Assembly: GCF_030272615.1 (NCBI RefSeq)
Contig: NC_081406.1
Coordinates: forward strand, 212,572,997-212,636,996
DNA: 64,000 bases
DNA from: Cryptomeria japonica
Taxonomy: Eukaryota; Streptophyta; Pinopsida; Cupressales; Cupressaceae
Reading direction: 5' to 3'
Below, one piece after another: positions 10,186-21,989 of this stretch. The notes below the pieces were generated by a model, which ran no database searches, was not told the DNA's origin, and saw only the letters and a list, made by a program, of their open reading frames with translations. Numbering within the stretch: position 1 is the stretch's first letter; each line of letters begins with the position of its first letter. Position numbers and translations under genes: made by a program.

Positions 10186-13100
10186 ATGGGTAATTGACAG
10201 TGGTTGTTCACATCATATGACTGGAGATAAAGGGAAGTTTATGTCTTTGCAAGAATTTGATGGTGGACTAGTTAGATTTGGAGATGACAAGGCATGTATG
10301 ATTAAAGGAAAAGGAACTATATCATTGGATGATAAGAACAACACTGACAATGTTTATTATGTTGAAGGTTTGAAGCATAATATTTTGAGTGTAGGACAAT
10401 TGGTAGATAAGGGATTTCAATTATAGTTCAAGGATGGAAAATGCAAAATTATTAACAAATTTGGCTTGGAGATTGCAATTGGTACATAGACAAAAGGTAA
10501 TATATTTCATTTGAACTTCGGTGAGAAAACATGTTTGATTACACAGATTGATAAGAGTTGGCTATGGCATAAAAGGTTGTGTCATGTGAATTTTGATTGC
10601 ATTGTGAAGATCAGTTCAACTAAGGTTGTTAGAGATATACCTAAGATTATGAAGCCCTATAATCCAGTATGTAAAGAATGTCAAATGGGTAAACAGGTTA
10701 GAACCTCTTTTAGGAGTATACAAGATAAATCAAATGATGTTCTTGATCTTATTCATACTAATTTATGTGGTCCTGCTAGAGTTAAAAGTTTTCATGGTGC
10801 TAGATATTTCATGTTAATCATTGATGATTATTCTAGAATGATGTGGGTTTCTTTTTTGAGAGAAAAATTTGAAGCATTTGAAAAATTTAAAATCTTATAG
10901 GCTAAAGTGGAAACTGAGATAGGATTGAAGATTAAATGTTTGAGATCAAATCATGGTGGAGAATTCACATCCGGTGAGTTTAATAACTTTTGTGACAAGC
11001 ATGGTGTAAGAAGACAATTTTCTACTCCCCGGACACCTCACCTGAATGGAGTTGTGGAAAGCAAAAACAAAACTATCTTGGATGCTGCTAGAAAAATGAT
11101 GATGGAAGCTAATATACCTTATATCTACTGGAGAGAAGCAGTGAGTACAATGGTTTATACATTCAACAGAGTACATATCAAAGGAGAAACCGGTAAGACA
11201 CCTTATGAATTATAGTTTGGCAATACACCTACAGTTAAGTATTTCAGAAGTTTTGGTAGTAAATGTTATATCAAGAGAGATGATACTATGGGTAAATTTG
11301 ATCCTAGATGTGATGAAGGCATATTTCTTGGTTATTCTAATGAAATAAAATCATATAGATGTTATAACAAAAGATTGCAGAGAATAGTGGAGAGTGATAA
11401 TGTCAAAGTAGATGAGCTGAGCAAAAGTCAAATCAGAGTTTATGAGAAGGCACTAGCAGTGGAAATGATTATATCTTAACCGGTAGCACCTTTACTGAAA
11501 CAGAGAGTTGAACCAGTTACTCCAACAACATTAGAGAATTCTACAGTAACTGAAGAACAGGGAAGAGGAACAAAGAGTTAGAAGACTCCTAGGTATGTGA
11601 GATTGAATCATTTTGAAGATAAAATCATTGGGGATAAGAGCAATGGAGTGATGACAAGAAGAAGACTGACAACTAATGAGGTATATTTGATTTCACAAGT
11701 TGAACCGGTATTAGTAATTGAGGCATGTAAAGATGAGCATTGGTTAAAAGCTATGGAAGAAGAATTAGATCAGATTGAGAAAAATAATACATGGACTTTG
11801 GTTCCCCGGCCTAAAAATAAAAATGTTATTGGAACTAAATGGGTTTTTAGGAATAAATTGAATGAGGATGGTCAAGTTATAAGGAATAAGGTTATATTGG
11901 TTTGTAAAGGACATTCTCCGAAGGAAGGAATTGATTATGGAGAAACTTTTTCACCAGTAGATAGGATTGAAGCTGTAAGATTATTTCTTGCCTATGCTAC
12001 TTATAAAAACTACAAGGTTTATCAAATGGATGTTAAATGTGCATTCTTGAATGGGGATCTTGATGAGGAAGTTTATATTGAAAAACTTGATGGTTTTCCA
12101 CTATCAGATGATACTGATATGGTTTGTAGGTTAAGGAAAGCTTTATATGGATTGAAACAAGCACCTAGAGCTTGGTATGCAAGGTTGGATAAATATCTTT
12201 TGAAGATGGGTTTTACTAAGGGCAGTGCTGATAGTAATTTATATTATAAAATCATTAATGATGATATATTGATTGTTGAAGTACTTGTTGATGACATTAT
12301 TTTTGGAGGTGAAGATAAATTATGTATAGAATTTTCTAAGAATATGGAGAAAGAATTTGAGATGTCTATGATTGGTGAGATGAAATTTTTATTAGTTTTG
12401 TAGATTATTCAGACTGACAAAGGTATTTTTATCTGTCAAACTAAATATGCTAAGGAATTGTTGAAGAAATTGTGTATGGGAGATTCTAAACTGGTAAGTA
12501 CACCCATGGTTACAAGTGAGAAATTGACAGGAAAAGATGTTTCTACACCAGTAAATCCTACAAGATACAAATCTATGATTGGAGGTCTACTTTATTTGAC
12601 TCAAACTAGACCTGACTCAGACTTTGTTTCAAGATTTCAGAGTGATCCTAGAGAAAATAAGGAGATGGAAGTGAAAAGGATTTTTAGATACTTGCAAGGT
12701 ACATTAGAATATGGTTTGTGGTACCCGAAGGATTATTTTACTTTATGTGCATATACAGATGTTGACTGGGCTGGAGATGTTGATGACCAGAGAAGTACTT
12801 CTGGTGGAGCTTTCTTTCTTGGAAAGAAGTTGTTTTCATGGATCAACAAGAAACAGTCATGTACTTCTTTATCTACTACTAAAGTTGAGTATGTTGTTGC
12901 TACTACTAATTGTACACAAGTTTTATGGATGAAGCAAATGTTGTAGGATATAAAGGTGGATTATGATGCACCGATAGTTATTTATTGTGATAACTTTGTT
13001 GCTATTGATATATCAAAGAATCTGGTATTTCACTCTAAGACAAAGCACATATCTATCAAGTATAACTTTTTGAAGGAGAAGGTGGAAGCAAATGAAGTTA

Positions 13101-13222
13101 AAGTGGTTTATGTGAACACTAAAGAACAAATTGCTAATATTTTCACTAAACTGTTATCCAAGGAAGCATTTGAGTACCTGAGAGATAGATTGGGGGTTTC
13201 TACCCCTCTGACAGAGACTTGA
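10186..13222 (+). pseudogene. pol: Element C protease, integrase, RT and RNase H, broken
   Basis: The protease shows WVIDSGCSHHMTGD near 10187-10225. GAG-pre-integrase (SWLWHKRLCHVNFD) and the CX2C partner (VCKECQMGK) follow at 10555-10690. The integrase has IDDYSRMMW, but the second catalytic Asp is Asn in CLRSNHGGEF near 10940; Glu is kept in NGVVESKNKT. RT: TKWVFRNKLNEDG, YQMDVKCAFLNGDL, LKQAPRAWYARLDKYLL and the catalytic VDDIIFGGED near 12290. RNase H runs about 12740-13100 and the end is EAFEYLRDRLGV. Stops at 10424, about 10487, 10898, 11213, 11477, about 11579, 12401 and 12944 are all TAG or TAA at positions fitting Gln or Trp codons. Confidence 0.92.
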
Positions 13223-13578
13223 TTGATGTGGTTTGGCATCAGTCCAACATGTATTATCAGAGATACTATTCATTATGACACTGATGTGGGATGCTACTTC
13301 TTAGGGGGAGTAGTCAGCTTTAAGATTCAAAGGCTTATGTTTTTGTTTTGATATTTCTGTCATATTTCTGGCATTGATGTCAAAGGGGGAGTGATATTGA
13401 TGTGAAAAAGTAAAAATGTCAAATGGAGAGATATTATTCAAAGGGGGAGAGACATTGATATTCAAAGCTATATGCAGATGATTGTTGGTTGTCTTCCATA
13501 GGGGGAGACTTGTTTGGCATTTCTTGGCACTTGATGTTTTTCACATCTAGTGTTGCCATCAATGCCAAAGGGAGAAAT
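13223..13578 (+). other. 3' non-coding region of element C with repeated polypurine tracts
   Basis: After the last pol codon there are five purine runs of the form (A)AGGGGGAG or close variants: near 13300, 13383, 13440, 13499 and 13567. The last (CAAAGGGAGAAAT) abuts the 3' LTR and is the functional-position polypurine tract. Multiple tracts are a reported Sirevirus trait. Confidence 0.85.
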
Positions 13579-14800
13579 TGTTGGCCATTTGGTAGATTTG
13601 ATTATGTGTTGCATTGATGTTTTGTCATTGATCTCAACACTAGCCATTTGGATGCTTTACTGGCACCCTTCTGGTCTCGATAGGTTGAGTGGTTTCTGGT
13701 TAACTTGGATCCGACATGATCCGGTAGACTTCGGTATAATCTGGTGATGGAATTGGCTTGTTCATAATGCTTATACTCATACTTGATCAGTTGGTTTTGG
13801 TATGGAGATTGGATATTGTGCTTTCTTAGATGATTGGTTTCTAGTTCCAGTGAGGGTTTCACGGATAGAGATTTTGGTGGAGATCTTTTATGAATTGCAT
13901 AATTGGTGTTGGTGCATCATCTGATAGTGTTTCAGGATATTATTGGTGATCATTTTTGAGACTTAGCATTTGGAGATCATTGCTGAAGCATGTGGACCTA
14001 TACTTGGTCCTGGTTGATTGAGGTTATGGACTTGCATTAAGGTAACATGTGTATAGGACCTATTGTTGTATTTCTGGGATGTCTGATGTGTTGATATTGT
14101 TTGATTTAGTCTAAGGCCGACATGGTTTGTAATTATGTAATTGGTTTATTGTCTAGTGGCCAACCTCATTGTTTATGGTCGAGGGTTTGTATAAATAAGA
14201 TGTAAGATCTCATTGTAGATCATCATGGTTATTGTAAGAGGTCATGGTCAAGGAATGTAATGTGCGAATAATGTAATATCATTTAGGTAGAGGAGTTGGT
14301 CAATCATTGGAGATCGTATTGGGTTTGTGTAAGAAGATTTAATCCTCCAATATTGAGCTTAATTGGAATTGTACTCAGGCATAGGAGATGCTATCTTTTG
14401 CAGTTCAACACTTCTCTGGATTGTAGTCTGGATTTATATGTAGTTAGTGAGGCTCATTTTGTGATGAGCAGTGTGCTCTAGGTTTTTGGCCTTCCTGCAA
14501 GTGCAGGCCCCTTCATTGTAATTCACATACTTATTGCAGAAGTATTATCTGACTGTGGGTAGGCTTCTCACCATGGTTTTTCCCTTTACCGGGTTTTCCA
14601 TGTACAAATCTTGGTGTTGTATGGATGGATTTTATTCAATGATTATTGTTTATTCTTAATTAGATTAACTTCTATTCCGATATCATTGTTTTGGGTTTCA
14701 ATATGAAAGTTTAAATTTCTAATGCTTTCAGTAATCTGTGACAACTGATTCACCCCCACCCCCCTCTTAGTTGTCTTCTGGTTATCTGAACTGTCTAACA
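13579..14800 (+). repeat. 3' LTR of element C (1222 bp)
   Basis: It begins TGTTGGCCATTTGG and ends CTGTCTAACA, followed by the TSD cataa. The TATA box copy is at 14191-14198. Many substitutions separate it from the 5' LTR, so the insertion is not recent compared with element K. Confidence 0.93.
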
Positions 14801-14805
14801 CATAA

Positions 14806-15780
14806 AATTGTTTCTTTCCTTTTCCCTTATATTTTCTAAACTTCTCCTTCTGATCACTATTAGGATAATTTGCAACTATATGTCCTATCTTGTTACAAGA
14901 GAAACACTTAATAGGAAGCTTTCATTTGTACTTACCAGTGCCTCTAGGAAGTCTTTTTGCTAATAGAGCTTCAAATTCCATCAGATTATCTTCATCATTC
15001 ATATCGCCTTTACTACCACCATGATGACTTGACCTGCATTCATGACTATGACAATCATCTTTCCCTTTTCTCACTGGTACAATAGATAGAAATACTTTGA
15101 AAGTAGATTATGTCTTAGGTACACTGTTATCAAAACTATTCAACTCAAAAGCATCGAGCTTACCAATCAAATAATCAACAGTAACCTTATCATTACTGAC
15201 TAACCTCAACTCTTGAATAGCAGACACTCTAATGGCATAGGAAGGCAATAGGGTTCTAAGCATTTTACTCACCTCAATGTCTTCATCTATAGTACCACCA
15301 GGACGTTTAATTCCACCAACAACTTCTTTTATCCTCTGTCCATACTGAGTGATATTTTTTCCTTCCATCATTCTCATATCATCAAACTTTCCTCTAAGAG
15401 TTTCTTCTTTGGCCTTTTGCACATGCTTATCACCAACATAAATTAATTCTACTTTCTCCCAAAATTAAAAAGTAGTTTCTAAACCATGGACATCAATATA
15501 TTTAGTATCAAAAAGTCTACTTACAATGGCTTCCAGTGCTTGAATGCTTTCCTGCTACTCTTTAGGCTAATTTGTTGTTAGGGGACCAATAGGAACTAAA
15601 TACTTAGTAATAACATGTTGTCAAAACTAAACACCCATACGTTTGATGTAAATCTTCATTCTGTCACTCCATATTATGTAGTTGTCCTTAGTGAATTTGG
15701 GACCCTCCATCATCTTCTCGGATATTTACCTCAAGTAGTTAAGCTTCTACGCAAAGAGGACCTAATGCTTTGATACCAAT
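14806..15780 (-). pseudogene. gag: Element A, segment 3: gag and primer-binding site
   Basis: The 5' coding end of element A on the minus strand. The likely start is the ATG complementary to 15711-15713 (MMEGPKFTKDNYIIW, with the conserved NYxxW). The best-preserved gag stretch is 15108-15422 (GKFDDMRMMEGKNITQYGQR, PGGTIDEDIEVSKML). The zinc knuckle at about 14885-14925 reads CFSCNKIGHIVANY, with the last Cys replaced by Tyr. Stops and frameshifts occur between these blocks. TTGGTATCA, complementary to 15770-15778 and two bases from the LTR, is the initiator tRNA-Met primer site, which fixes the orientation. Confidence 0.88.
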
Positions 15781-17302
15781 TGTTATTGTGAGGACCCATT
15801 TATTACTGAGACGGGGGGGGGGGGGGGGGGGGTGAATTAGTAATAACAATAAACTGAAATCTTTTAACAATCTGAAAATAATTCTAAAAATTAGATCATA
15901 ACCAGTACTGGTAACTACTCAATCAATCACTTAAAGTATATTTACCAAACTACTCATTCATGTGTTCATCAACATGTAAGCAATGTAATGATATCAAATC
16001 CACACATGAACAAATCAACCACCATATGAACACATAAATTTTTCACATGGAAACTCAAATAGGAAAAACCATGGTGGGAATTGGTACCCATGAAATTTGC
16101 ACTCTTTTGGAATGTGCCATGTTAAAAGCCTAGCCCGGTTAGGAGCTTTACAATAATGCCTGGTTAAGAGAAGACCCTGTTAGGAGTCACCTGGTGAAGG
16201 GATCTTAACCTCAACCCTATTACAAGCTATACCCTATTAGGAGTAACAATGCTAAAGGATTTAAAACCAAATTAATGAGCCACCCGGTGAAGGGATTTAC
16301 AAGATCGGGCCTATTAGAACCTACCCAATTAAGGGATTTTAATACTGCTGCAACTGCTAGGAAAAAATAGGTAAATGATCTGATCAATGCACTCTCTGCT
16401 TGCTAGTATAGATCCATTTCAGCTCCAATCTTCTTCACACATGTAGACATCTCAATCTGGTTCGACACACTCTCCTTCTTTGATCACCGACATAAAATCT
16501 CTTCTCAAACTCGACCTAAATACACTTTTCAACTAGGTCGGCTACATAACCCTAGACAAATTTAAAATATATTGAATTTACATCATAGATCATATCAGAT
16601 CATTACAAATCATTGCAGTTCATCATACAGATTATTACAACAAATTTCAGGACAATTGCAACCATTGAATGATCATAACACATCACCGCACATCGATTTG
16701 ATAAGTTGTGAGACCCTTTAACACATTTTGCTAAGCACTTCGCTATTGCCCAAGAAATTTGCTCCTTGATCACATTTAAACAACATATTATCACTTCACA
16801 TGGATTCTGACATGTCACCACTAAGATAAAATCATGAAAAGATCCACTGCCAAACCATAAAATATCACCGATTAAAAGATCTTGTTACCGGTTCTCAAAC
16901 ACTGCACTGAATATACAACAATCAATTACAAAAATGACTTCTGATTCTCCAAATATGATGTGATCCTAGTCATAGACTCATTGCAATGCCATAAGCATAC
17001 ATTCCAAACTGCAACACCTAACTCAACATCGATCTCTACTACAACCATCTCCTTCACTGTTCCTGCTTACTGGTTCACTGTCAACTTAGAAAACATTCCA
17101 TTAGTGGTTAGGCTTAAATAACTTAGATAACTTAGATGATATACCAAACATAAAAAAACGTGGTTTCCATCAATGTCAATTGAAATAACCAATCATAAAG
17201 CATCATATCATAGTTATATCATCACCAATAGTCCATCATTATATCATCACCATCCTTTACCGGTACATCATCATCTCTATCAATTATACCAATATGCCAA
17301 CA
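15781..17302 (-). repeat. 5' LTR of element A (about 1.52 kb)
   Basis: On the plus strand it starts TGTTATTGTGAGGACCC at the primer-binding site and ends ATATGCCAACA. The start is fixed by the primer site. The end is inferred from the CCAACA terminus shared with G and L, and from the return of coding text of another element (E) at 17303. Its partner LTR is off the left edge, so neither the TSD nor LTR identity can be checked here. It contains a G20 run, and many short CCGGT-like and pyrimidine/purine blocks shared with the family. Confidence 0.8.
15813..15832 (+). repeat. G20 homopolymer in the LTR of element A
   Basis: Twenty consecutive G, in the position where related LTRs (25047, 38446, 57989, 63616) have 7 to 11 G or G-rich runs next to GTGAATTAGT. 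The length may be biological slippage or an assembly artefact. Confidence 0.9.
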
Positions 17303-19550
17303 ATGCCTTCTTTAACTAGCAAACCATATCTAGATTTTCTTACAGTTTGAATCCATTTGGTTTTTCAATTTATACTTCTTCTAGCTCTCCATTATGAAAC
17401 ACTGACTTAACATCCATCTAATAAACTCTAAATTTTTGGTAGTTATAAATGTAAGAAACATTATGATAGCTTCCATCCTAGCAATATGGGCAAAATTTTC
17501 TTCAAAAAAAATATCTTCTACCTAAGAATAGCCTTTACATACCAATATTTCCTTGTTTCTTGTGACTTTCCCTTGTTTATTCAGTTTGTTTTGGAACACC
17601 CACCTCGTTCCTATCACATTTTTGTCCATCGATCTAGGTACAAGATCCCAATTTTGATTCTTTTGTATCTGATTCAGTTCTTCTTCCATAGCTTTAACCC
17701 AAATTTCTTCTTTTCTTGCATCCTCATATAATTTTTGTTCAACAAGTGGAAGAAAACATCAATTATTTTTCTCATTTACCTCTAAAATACTTCTTCTTAT
17801 TTGAACTCCTTTATTTTTGTTCTCCAATTATTTGATCTTTTGAATGATTCTTTTGCATATACTTCAGGGTCTTCATTGGTTGTTTCACTTTTTCTTCTCT
17901 TCTTCTTTATGTTCATTTAGTTTATCCTTATTACTTCCTACCCAAGGAGTCTTTTCTTCTACAATAGTAGGTATGATCTCAAATTCAGCCTGAATAGGTT
18001 ATGGAACAATTTGATCCCATGCTTCACATACTTTCACATTTACACTCTCCACTATCTTGTTCAATCTTTTGTTGTAACACCAATAAGCCTTGCTATTTGT
18101 TGCACATCCCAAGAATATCCCTTTGTCAGCTCTAGTATCAAACTTTCCAATTTCATTCTCATCTCCTGTGATATAACACTTGCTTCCACAAATTTAAAAG
18201 TACTTCACGAAAGGTTGTCTTCCATTCCACAACTCATAAGGTGTATTTGTATAATTTATCCTTATCTAAACTCTGTTAAGAATATAAAAAATTAATATGC
18301 ACAACTTCTTTCCAATAAACATTAGCCAAGGTACCATCTTTCATCATAGTCATAGCCATTTCAATAACAGTTCTATTCTTCCTTTCTACCATATCATTCT
18401 ATTGAGGGGTTCTCATAATAGAAAGATGCCTCCTAATACCATACCTCTCAAAAAAAATTTCAAGCTCATTTGAAGTAAATTCTCTACCTCTATCAGATCT
18501 CAAATAGTTGATTCTAACATCAACCCGATTCTCTACCATTTACTTGAAAATTTTAAATCTTTCAACAAATTCATATTTTTCCTTAAAAAATTTAACCCAT
18601 GTCATTCTAGAGAAATCATCAATGAGTAGCATAAAATACATTTTACCATTGATTCCACATGTCTTTGTAGCTCCACATAAGTTTTTATGAATTATTTCCA
18701 ATTGGTGTGATGTAAAATACTCCTAATTGAAACTTCTCCTTGTTTGGTTTCCTAATTGGCATTCCCCGCATAGAATGTCAATAGGCTTGACAATCATTGG
18801 TAAATCTCTCACCGCTTTATAGTTATTGATCTTTGTCATTTTATCAAAGTTAACATGTCCCATTCTCTTGAGCAATAACTAGCATTAATTACTCTAACTC
18901 AAATAACACGTGTTTCCACTTTTGTCCTTTGTGTAGCAAACATTTCCACTTATCTTGATTCCTTCTACTATTAGCTTTTTGGTTTTATCTTTTTAATCAT
19001 ACCTCCAAATTCTATGAGCACAATTTTATAAAATCTATTGCTCATTTGACTAACACTCAATAGACCATATCTCAATCCCTTTGCATGATAAAGACCATCA
19101 GTTTTATGCTCACCGTCAATAGAGATACTTCCTATCCTGCAAATCTGTACAACTTCCTCTCCTATAAATTTTATAGATCCACCATAATACTTGTTCAGGG
19201 AAATAAACTTGTCTTTGTCTCCGGAGATATGATTTGAGCATCCATAATCAATGATCCATGATCTAAGTTCAACTTTGGCATACAGTGCAGTTTTCTCTTC
19301 TAATCTTTTGATGCATTCTTGATACTTATCTTTGATTTCCAAAAATAGGGATTCTTCACTCAAATATTTAGCACCATCCTCTTATGATGAGTGTGCTTTA
19401 GAATAATACAAAATCCTTTTTTCTTTATCATCATTCTTCTCTTAAAGTCATTTCTTTTAAACATACATTTTTTTCATCCTGTAACTTTGTATAATCTTCT
19501 TTATATGTACATTTTGAAGCATAATGACCAATTTTTCCACAATTAAAACA
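17303..19550 (-). pseudogene. pol: Element E: copia zinc knuckle, protease, integrase and RT remnant
   Basis: An older minus-strand copia. Read right to left: an intact CCHC knuckle at about 19505-19550 (KCFNCGKIGHYASKC), a coiled spacer, the protease at 18971-19300 with SWIIDYGCSNHISGD (the catalytic DSG is DYG at 19241-19249), GAG-pre-integrase near 18780-18880, integrase around 18440-18620 (DVRINYLRSDRGREF and the DDFSRMTWVKF block), and RT at 17303-17760. The RT breaks off inside MVCxLKKA at 17303, where element A inserted. Many stops and frameshifts are present. The rest of its RT and its 3' LTR are off the left edge beyond A. The CSxH(M/I)xGD protease suggests a Sirevirus-like lineage. 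Confidence 0.83.
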
Positions 19551-20070
19551 TTTCTTGTTCCTTATCCAAGATTTTTCAATTCATTTGGATTCTTTTCTGG
19601 CAAGTTATCACTTTCGGATTATCTATTTCTTGGTTCCTGGAGTAGTTTTGAGCTTAACGGCTAGTTGGAGGTTTCTTCTCGTGCAGAGCGATTTCTTGGC
19701 TTGCAGATCTATTTGATGTCATTTTTTATGCTCCTTGGACCTTGAATGACCTTCCTTGGTGGTCTGCACTTCAATCTCATTTAGGTTCTCATTGGTTTCT
19801 AGTTCATGACCTGATATCCTTGAAACATCAAATGTGGCTTCTCTTCAATATGACTTTAAATCTTCCATCTCACCAATCTCATAGGAAGACAATATACCAA
19901 TAAGTTGATCAATTGTGTAGTTGTTTAGATCATGAAATTATTCAATTACAAACTTCTTCAATTTATAGGGTTTTGTCAAAGTAAAAAGGATCTTTGTGAT
20001 AACATCACTCTCTTCAAGGATTCCACCAATAGCTCATATAGCCTCTGCTATATCATTTACTCTATGTATG
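19551..20070 (-). pseudogene. gag: Element E gag (C-terminal half)
   Basis: The minus-strand translation of about 19780-20070 gives RVNDIAEAI, GGILEESDVITKILFTLTKP and IDQLIGILSSYEIGEMED, a typical UBN2-type copia gag C-terminal region. It then passes through LETNENLNEIEVQTTKEG into a basic linker of about 80 codons (19551-19773) that reaches the zinc knuckle in the same frame but contains five stops. That linker has an inverted near-copy inside both LTRs of element F. The linker length matches the roughly 80 residues between gag core and knuckle in element C, so it looks native to E. The gag is truncated on the right at 20070, where F begins. Confidence 0.75.
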
Positions 20071-20714
20071 TGATGCACCCATGGTCTAAAGGTCCCTCAA
20101 AGATAACAATCTAGATCATGTAGCAAGATTAACACAATGGAAGCACGAACACAAATAATAGAAAATGCAATCTGAGACATCTATAACATCCAAAAATCAA
20201 AACATTCTTACAAGACCAGTTACATCATATATTCCAGATTACAATCATCCTGGTCTCCAAATTACAGATCATGAAAATAAATTATCACATTTCTTCTTAT
20301 CTACCTCTATATCTATTTCCCCTCCCCCCTAAAGAGAAATTACATTAATATATATATCATTTGAAACACATCTACATCGGCCACAAATGATCACATTCTC
20401 CAAAATAGGAAATTAAAACGTGTAAAATAGGTTAGCCCCAAAAACGTGAGGATCTCCTCTAGCAAGAATGCAAATGAAGTGCAGACCACCAAGGAAGGTC
20501 ATTCAAGGTCCAAGGAGCATCAAAAATGATACCAAATAGATCTACAAGCCAAGAAATCGCTCTGCACGAGAAGAAACCTCCAACTAGTCATTAAGCTCAA
20601 AACTACTCTGGGAACCAAGAAATAGATAATTCGGAAGTTATAACTTGTCATAAAAGAATCCAAATGAATTGAAAAATCTTGGATAAGGAACAAGAACTAG
20701 TATAGAAGCCAACA
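20071..20714 (-). repeat. Left (3') LTR of element F
   Basis: Starts TGATGCACCCATGG on the plus strand and ends AAGCCAACA. It aligns with 22907-23578 over its whole length. Positions 20475-20697 match the gag linker of element E in inverted orientation. Confidence 0.8.
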
Positions 20715-20741
20715 ATCTAATGCGCAAAGAAAAAGGAACAA

Positions 20742-21060
20742 CTACCAAAAAACTGCAACATAGAACAAGAACAAAATGAAAAGCAAATATTTTTGGTTGA
20801 TGCAAGATTGCTCATCGACCAAAGATGCTCCTGCATCAGACACCCTAGGTAGAAAAATATGTTCCATGAGAGGAAACTCAAGAAAATGATTTAGGATATA
20901 GACCCCATGCTCACTTCTGATCCAAATGTCTTCTTTGTCTGCAAACTTCTTCCCTCTCATCATTTTGGGAACTTCAGTTAGATCTTCCAATCTCTTATCC
21001 TCTTCTCCTCTCTTTTCTTGTTTCATACCTACACTCTTCCTCTTACCACTATTCCCTTTT
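20742..21060 (-). pseudogene. Element F C-terminal polyprotein tail
   Basis: An open frame at 20742-21026 with an acidic/basic start (MKQEKRGEEDKRLEDLTEVP) and a hydrophobic C-terminus. It follows the protease-to-RT linker directly, although in a full gypsy element about 2.5 kb of RT, RNase H and integrase should lie between. PRVSDAGASLVDEQ resembles tails found after gypsy integrases, which would fit an internal deletion. That assignment is tentative. Confidence 0.45.
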
Positions 21061-21063
21061 CTT

Positions 21064-21900
21064 CTACAAATTCAATTTTTTCAATCTACCTAAATCCATC
21101 TTACTTGCGACCATAATTATAGCCTTGTTGTCATCTGGTACCACCTTTTTACCAACTAGCTCTTTCTTCAAATCCATGCCAACATCTAGTATAACCTCTG
21201 CAACTTGTTTCACAGCACTGCAACTCTTCACAAGACTCAAATTCTTCACTTTCTTCTCTTTCTCCTTCAAAGAAGCCAAAGTAAACTTCTATCCACCCTT
21301 CTCAATAGTGAACAGGTTTCTTCTACAATCATAGATAGCTCCCCTATCAATCTTCCAAGGTGTACCTAGAAAAACATGACAATCACTCATAGGCACAACA
21401 TCACACAATATGTGATTCTTGTAAGGCCCAATATTAAAATTCACCAAGCACTATTGTCTCACTTCTACCACATGATCATCTTGCAACCAATTCACCTTGT
21501 AAGGACAAGGGTGTTCACACCTCCCCAAACCAAGATTCTCTACCATCTCCTCTGATACCAAATTTCCAGTACTTCCACTATCTACAATAACCTTACAACA
21601 CTTACCTCCTGATTTGGAAACAATATAGAATATATTATTTCTCTGAGTAGGTCTGGTATCCACACCACTCTACTCCATCAAGACTCTTCTAAACATTAGG
21701 GATTCTCCTTGCTCTAGTGCTATCATGCTCTCACCCGCAACTCCAGTTTTCAGATCTTCACATGCTAATAAATTCCCCGCTTTTCCTTTGTTACCCTAAG
21801 GACACTCATAAGCTCTATTTCTAGTTTCCCCACATTTGAAACATGTACCCAATAACTCCTTCTACCTCCTTTCCTTTGTGTCTTCTACTTTGATTATTTA
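21064..21900 (-). pseudogene. Element F gypsy protease and zinc knuckle
   Basis: The minus-strand protease carries VIVDSGSTGNLVSEEMV (near 21560-21600), a retropepsin active site of Ty3/gypsy type. Further along come DVVPMSDCHVFLGTPWKIDR (about 21335-21400) and a Lys/Glu-rich linker (21064-21279), the usual order before the RT. Upstream, a zinc knuckle at about 21800-21845 reads CFKCGETRNRAYEC: the His of CX2CX4HX4C is Asn. One stop follows IEKGG near 21298. The text ends before any RT motif. Confidence 0.8.
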
Positions 21901-21989
21901 CTCTATTTAGTTGTTGGTTCTTTAACACTCTGCTTCTCCATACTGTCACTCATCCACCCTCTATCTGCTGCATGTCTCTCTTCCCTTAG

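Larger units (their letters stand above)
7735..14800 (+). mobile_element. Element C: complete but decayed Sirevirus-like copia retrotransposon
   Basis: A 7066-bp element inserted in A between its gag and protease. The TSD cataa is at 7730-7734 and 14801-14805. LTRs are 7735-8952 and 13579-14800, with an initiator tRNA-Met primer site after the first and a polypurine tract before the second. The polyprotein order is gag, PR, IN, RT, RH. DSGCSHHMTGD in the protease and several purine tracts in the 3' non-coding region resemble Sireviruses (SIRE/Opie lineage); the lineage call is an inference. It shares its proteins closely with G and L in this window. At least eight stops disable it. Confidence 0.95.

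Noticed and set aside
19551-19773. Segment first read as an F LTR fragment inserted into E
   Set aside because: It continues the gag frame to the zinc knuckle at the expected length, so native gag sequence copied into F is preferred; this remains open.
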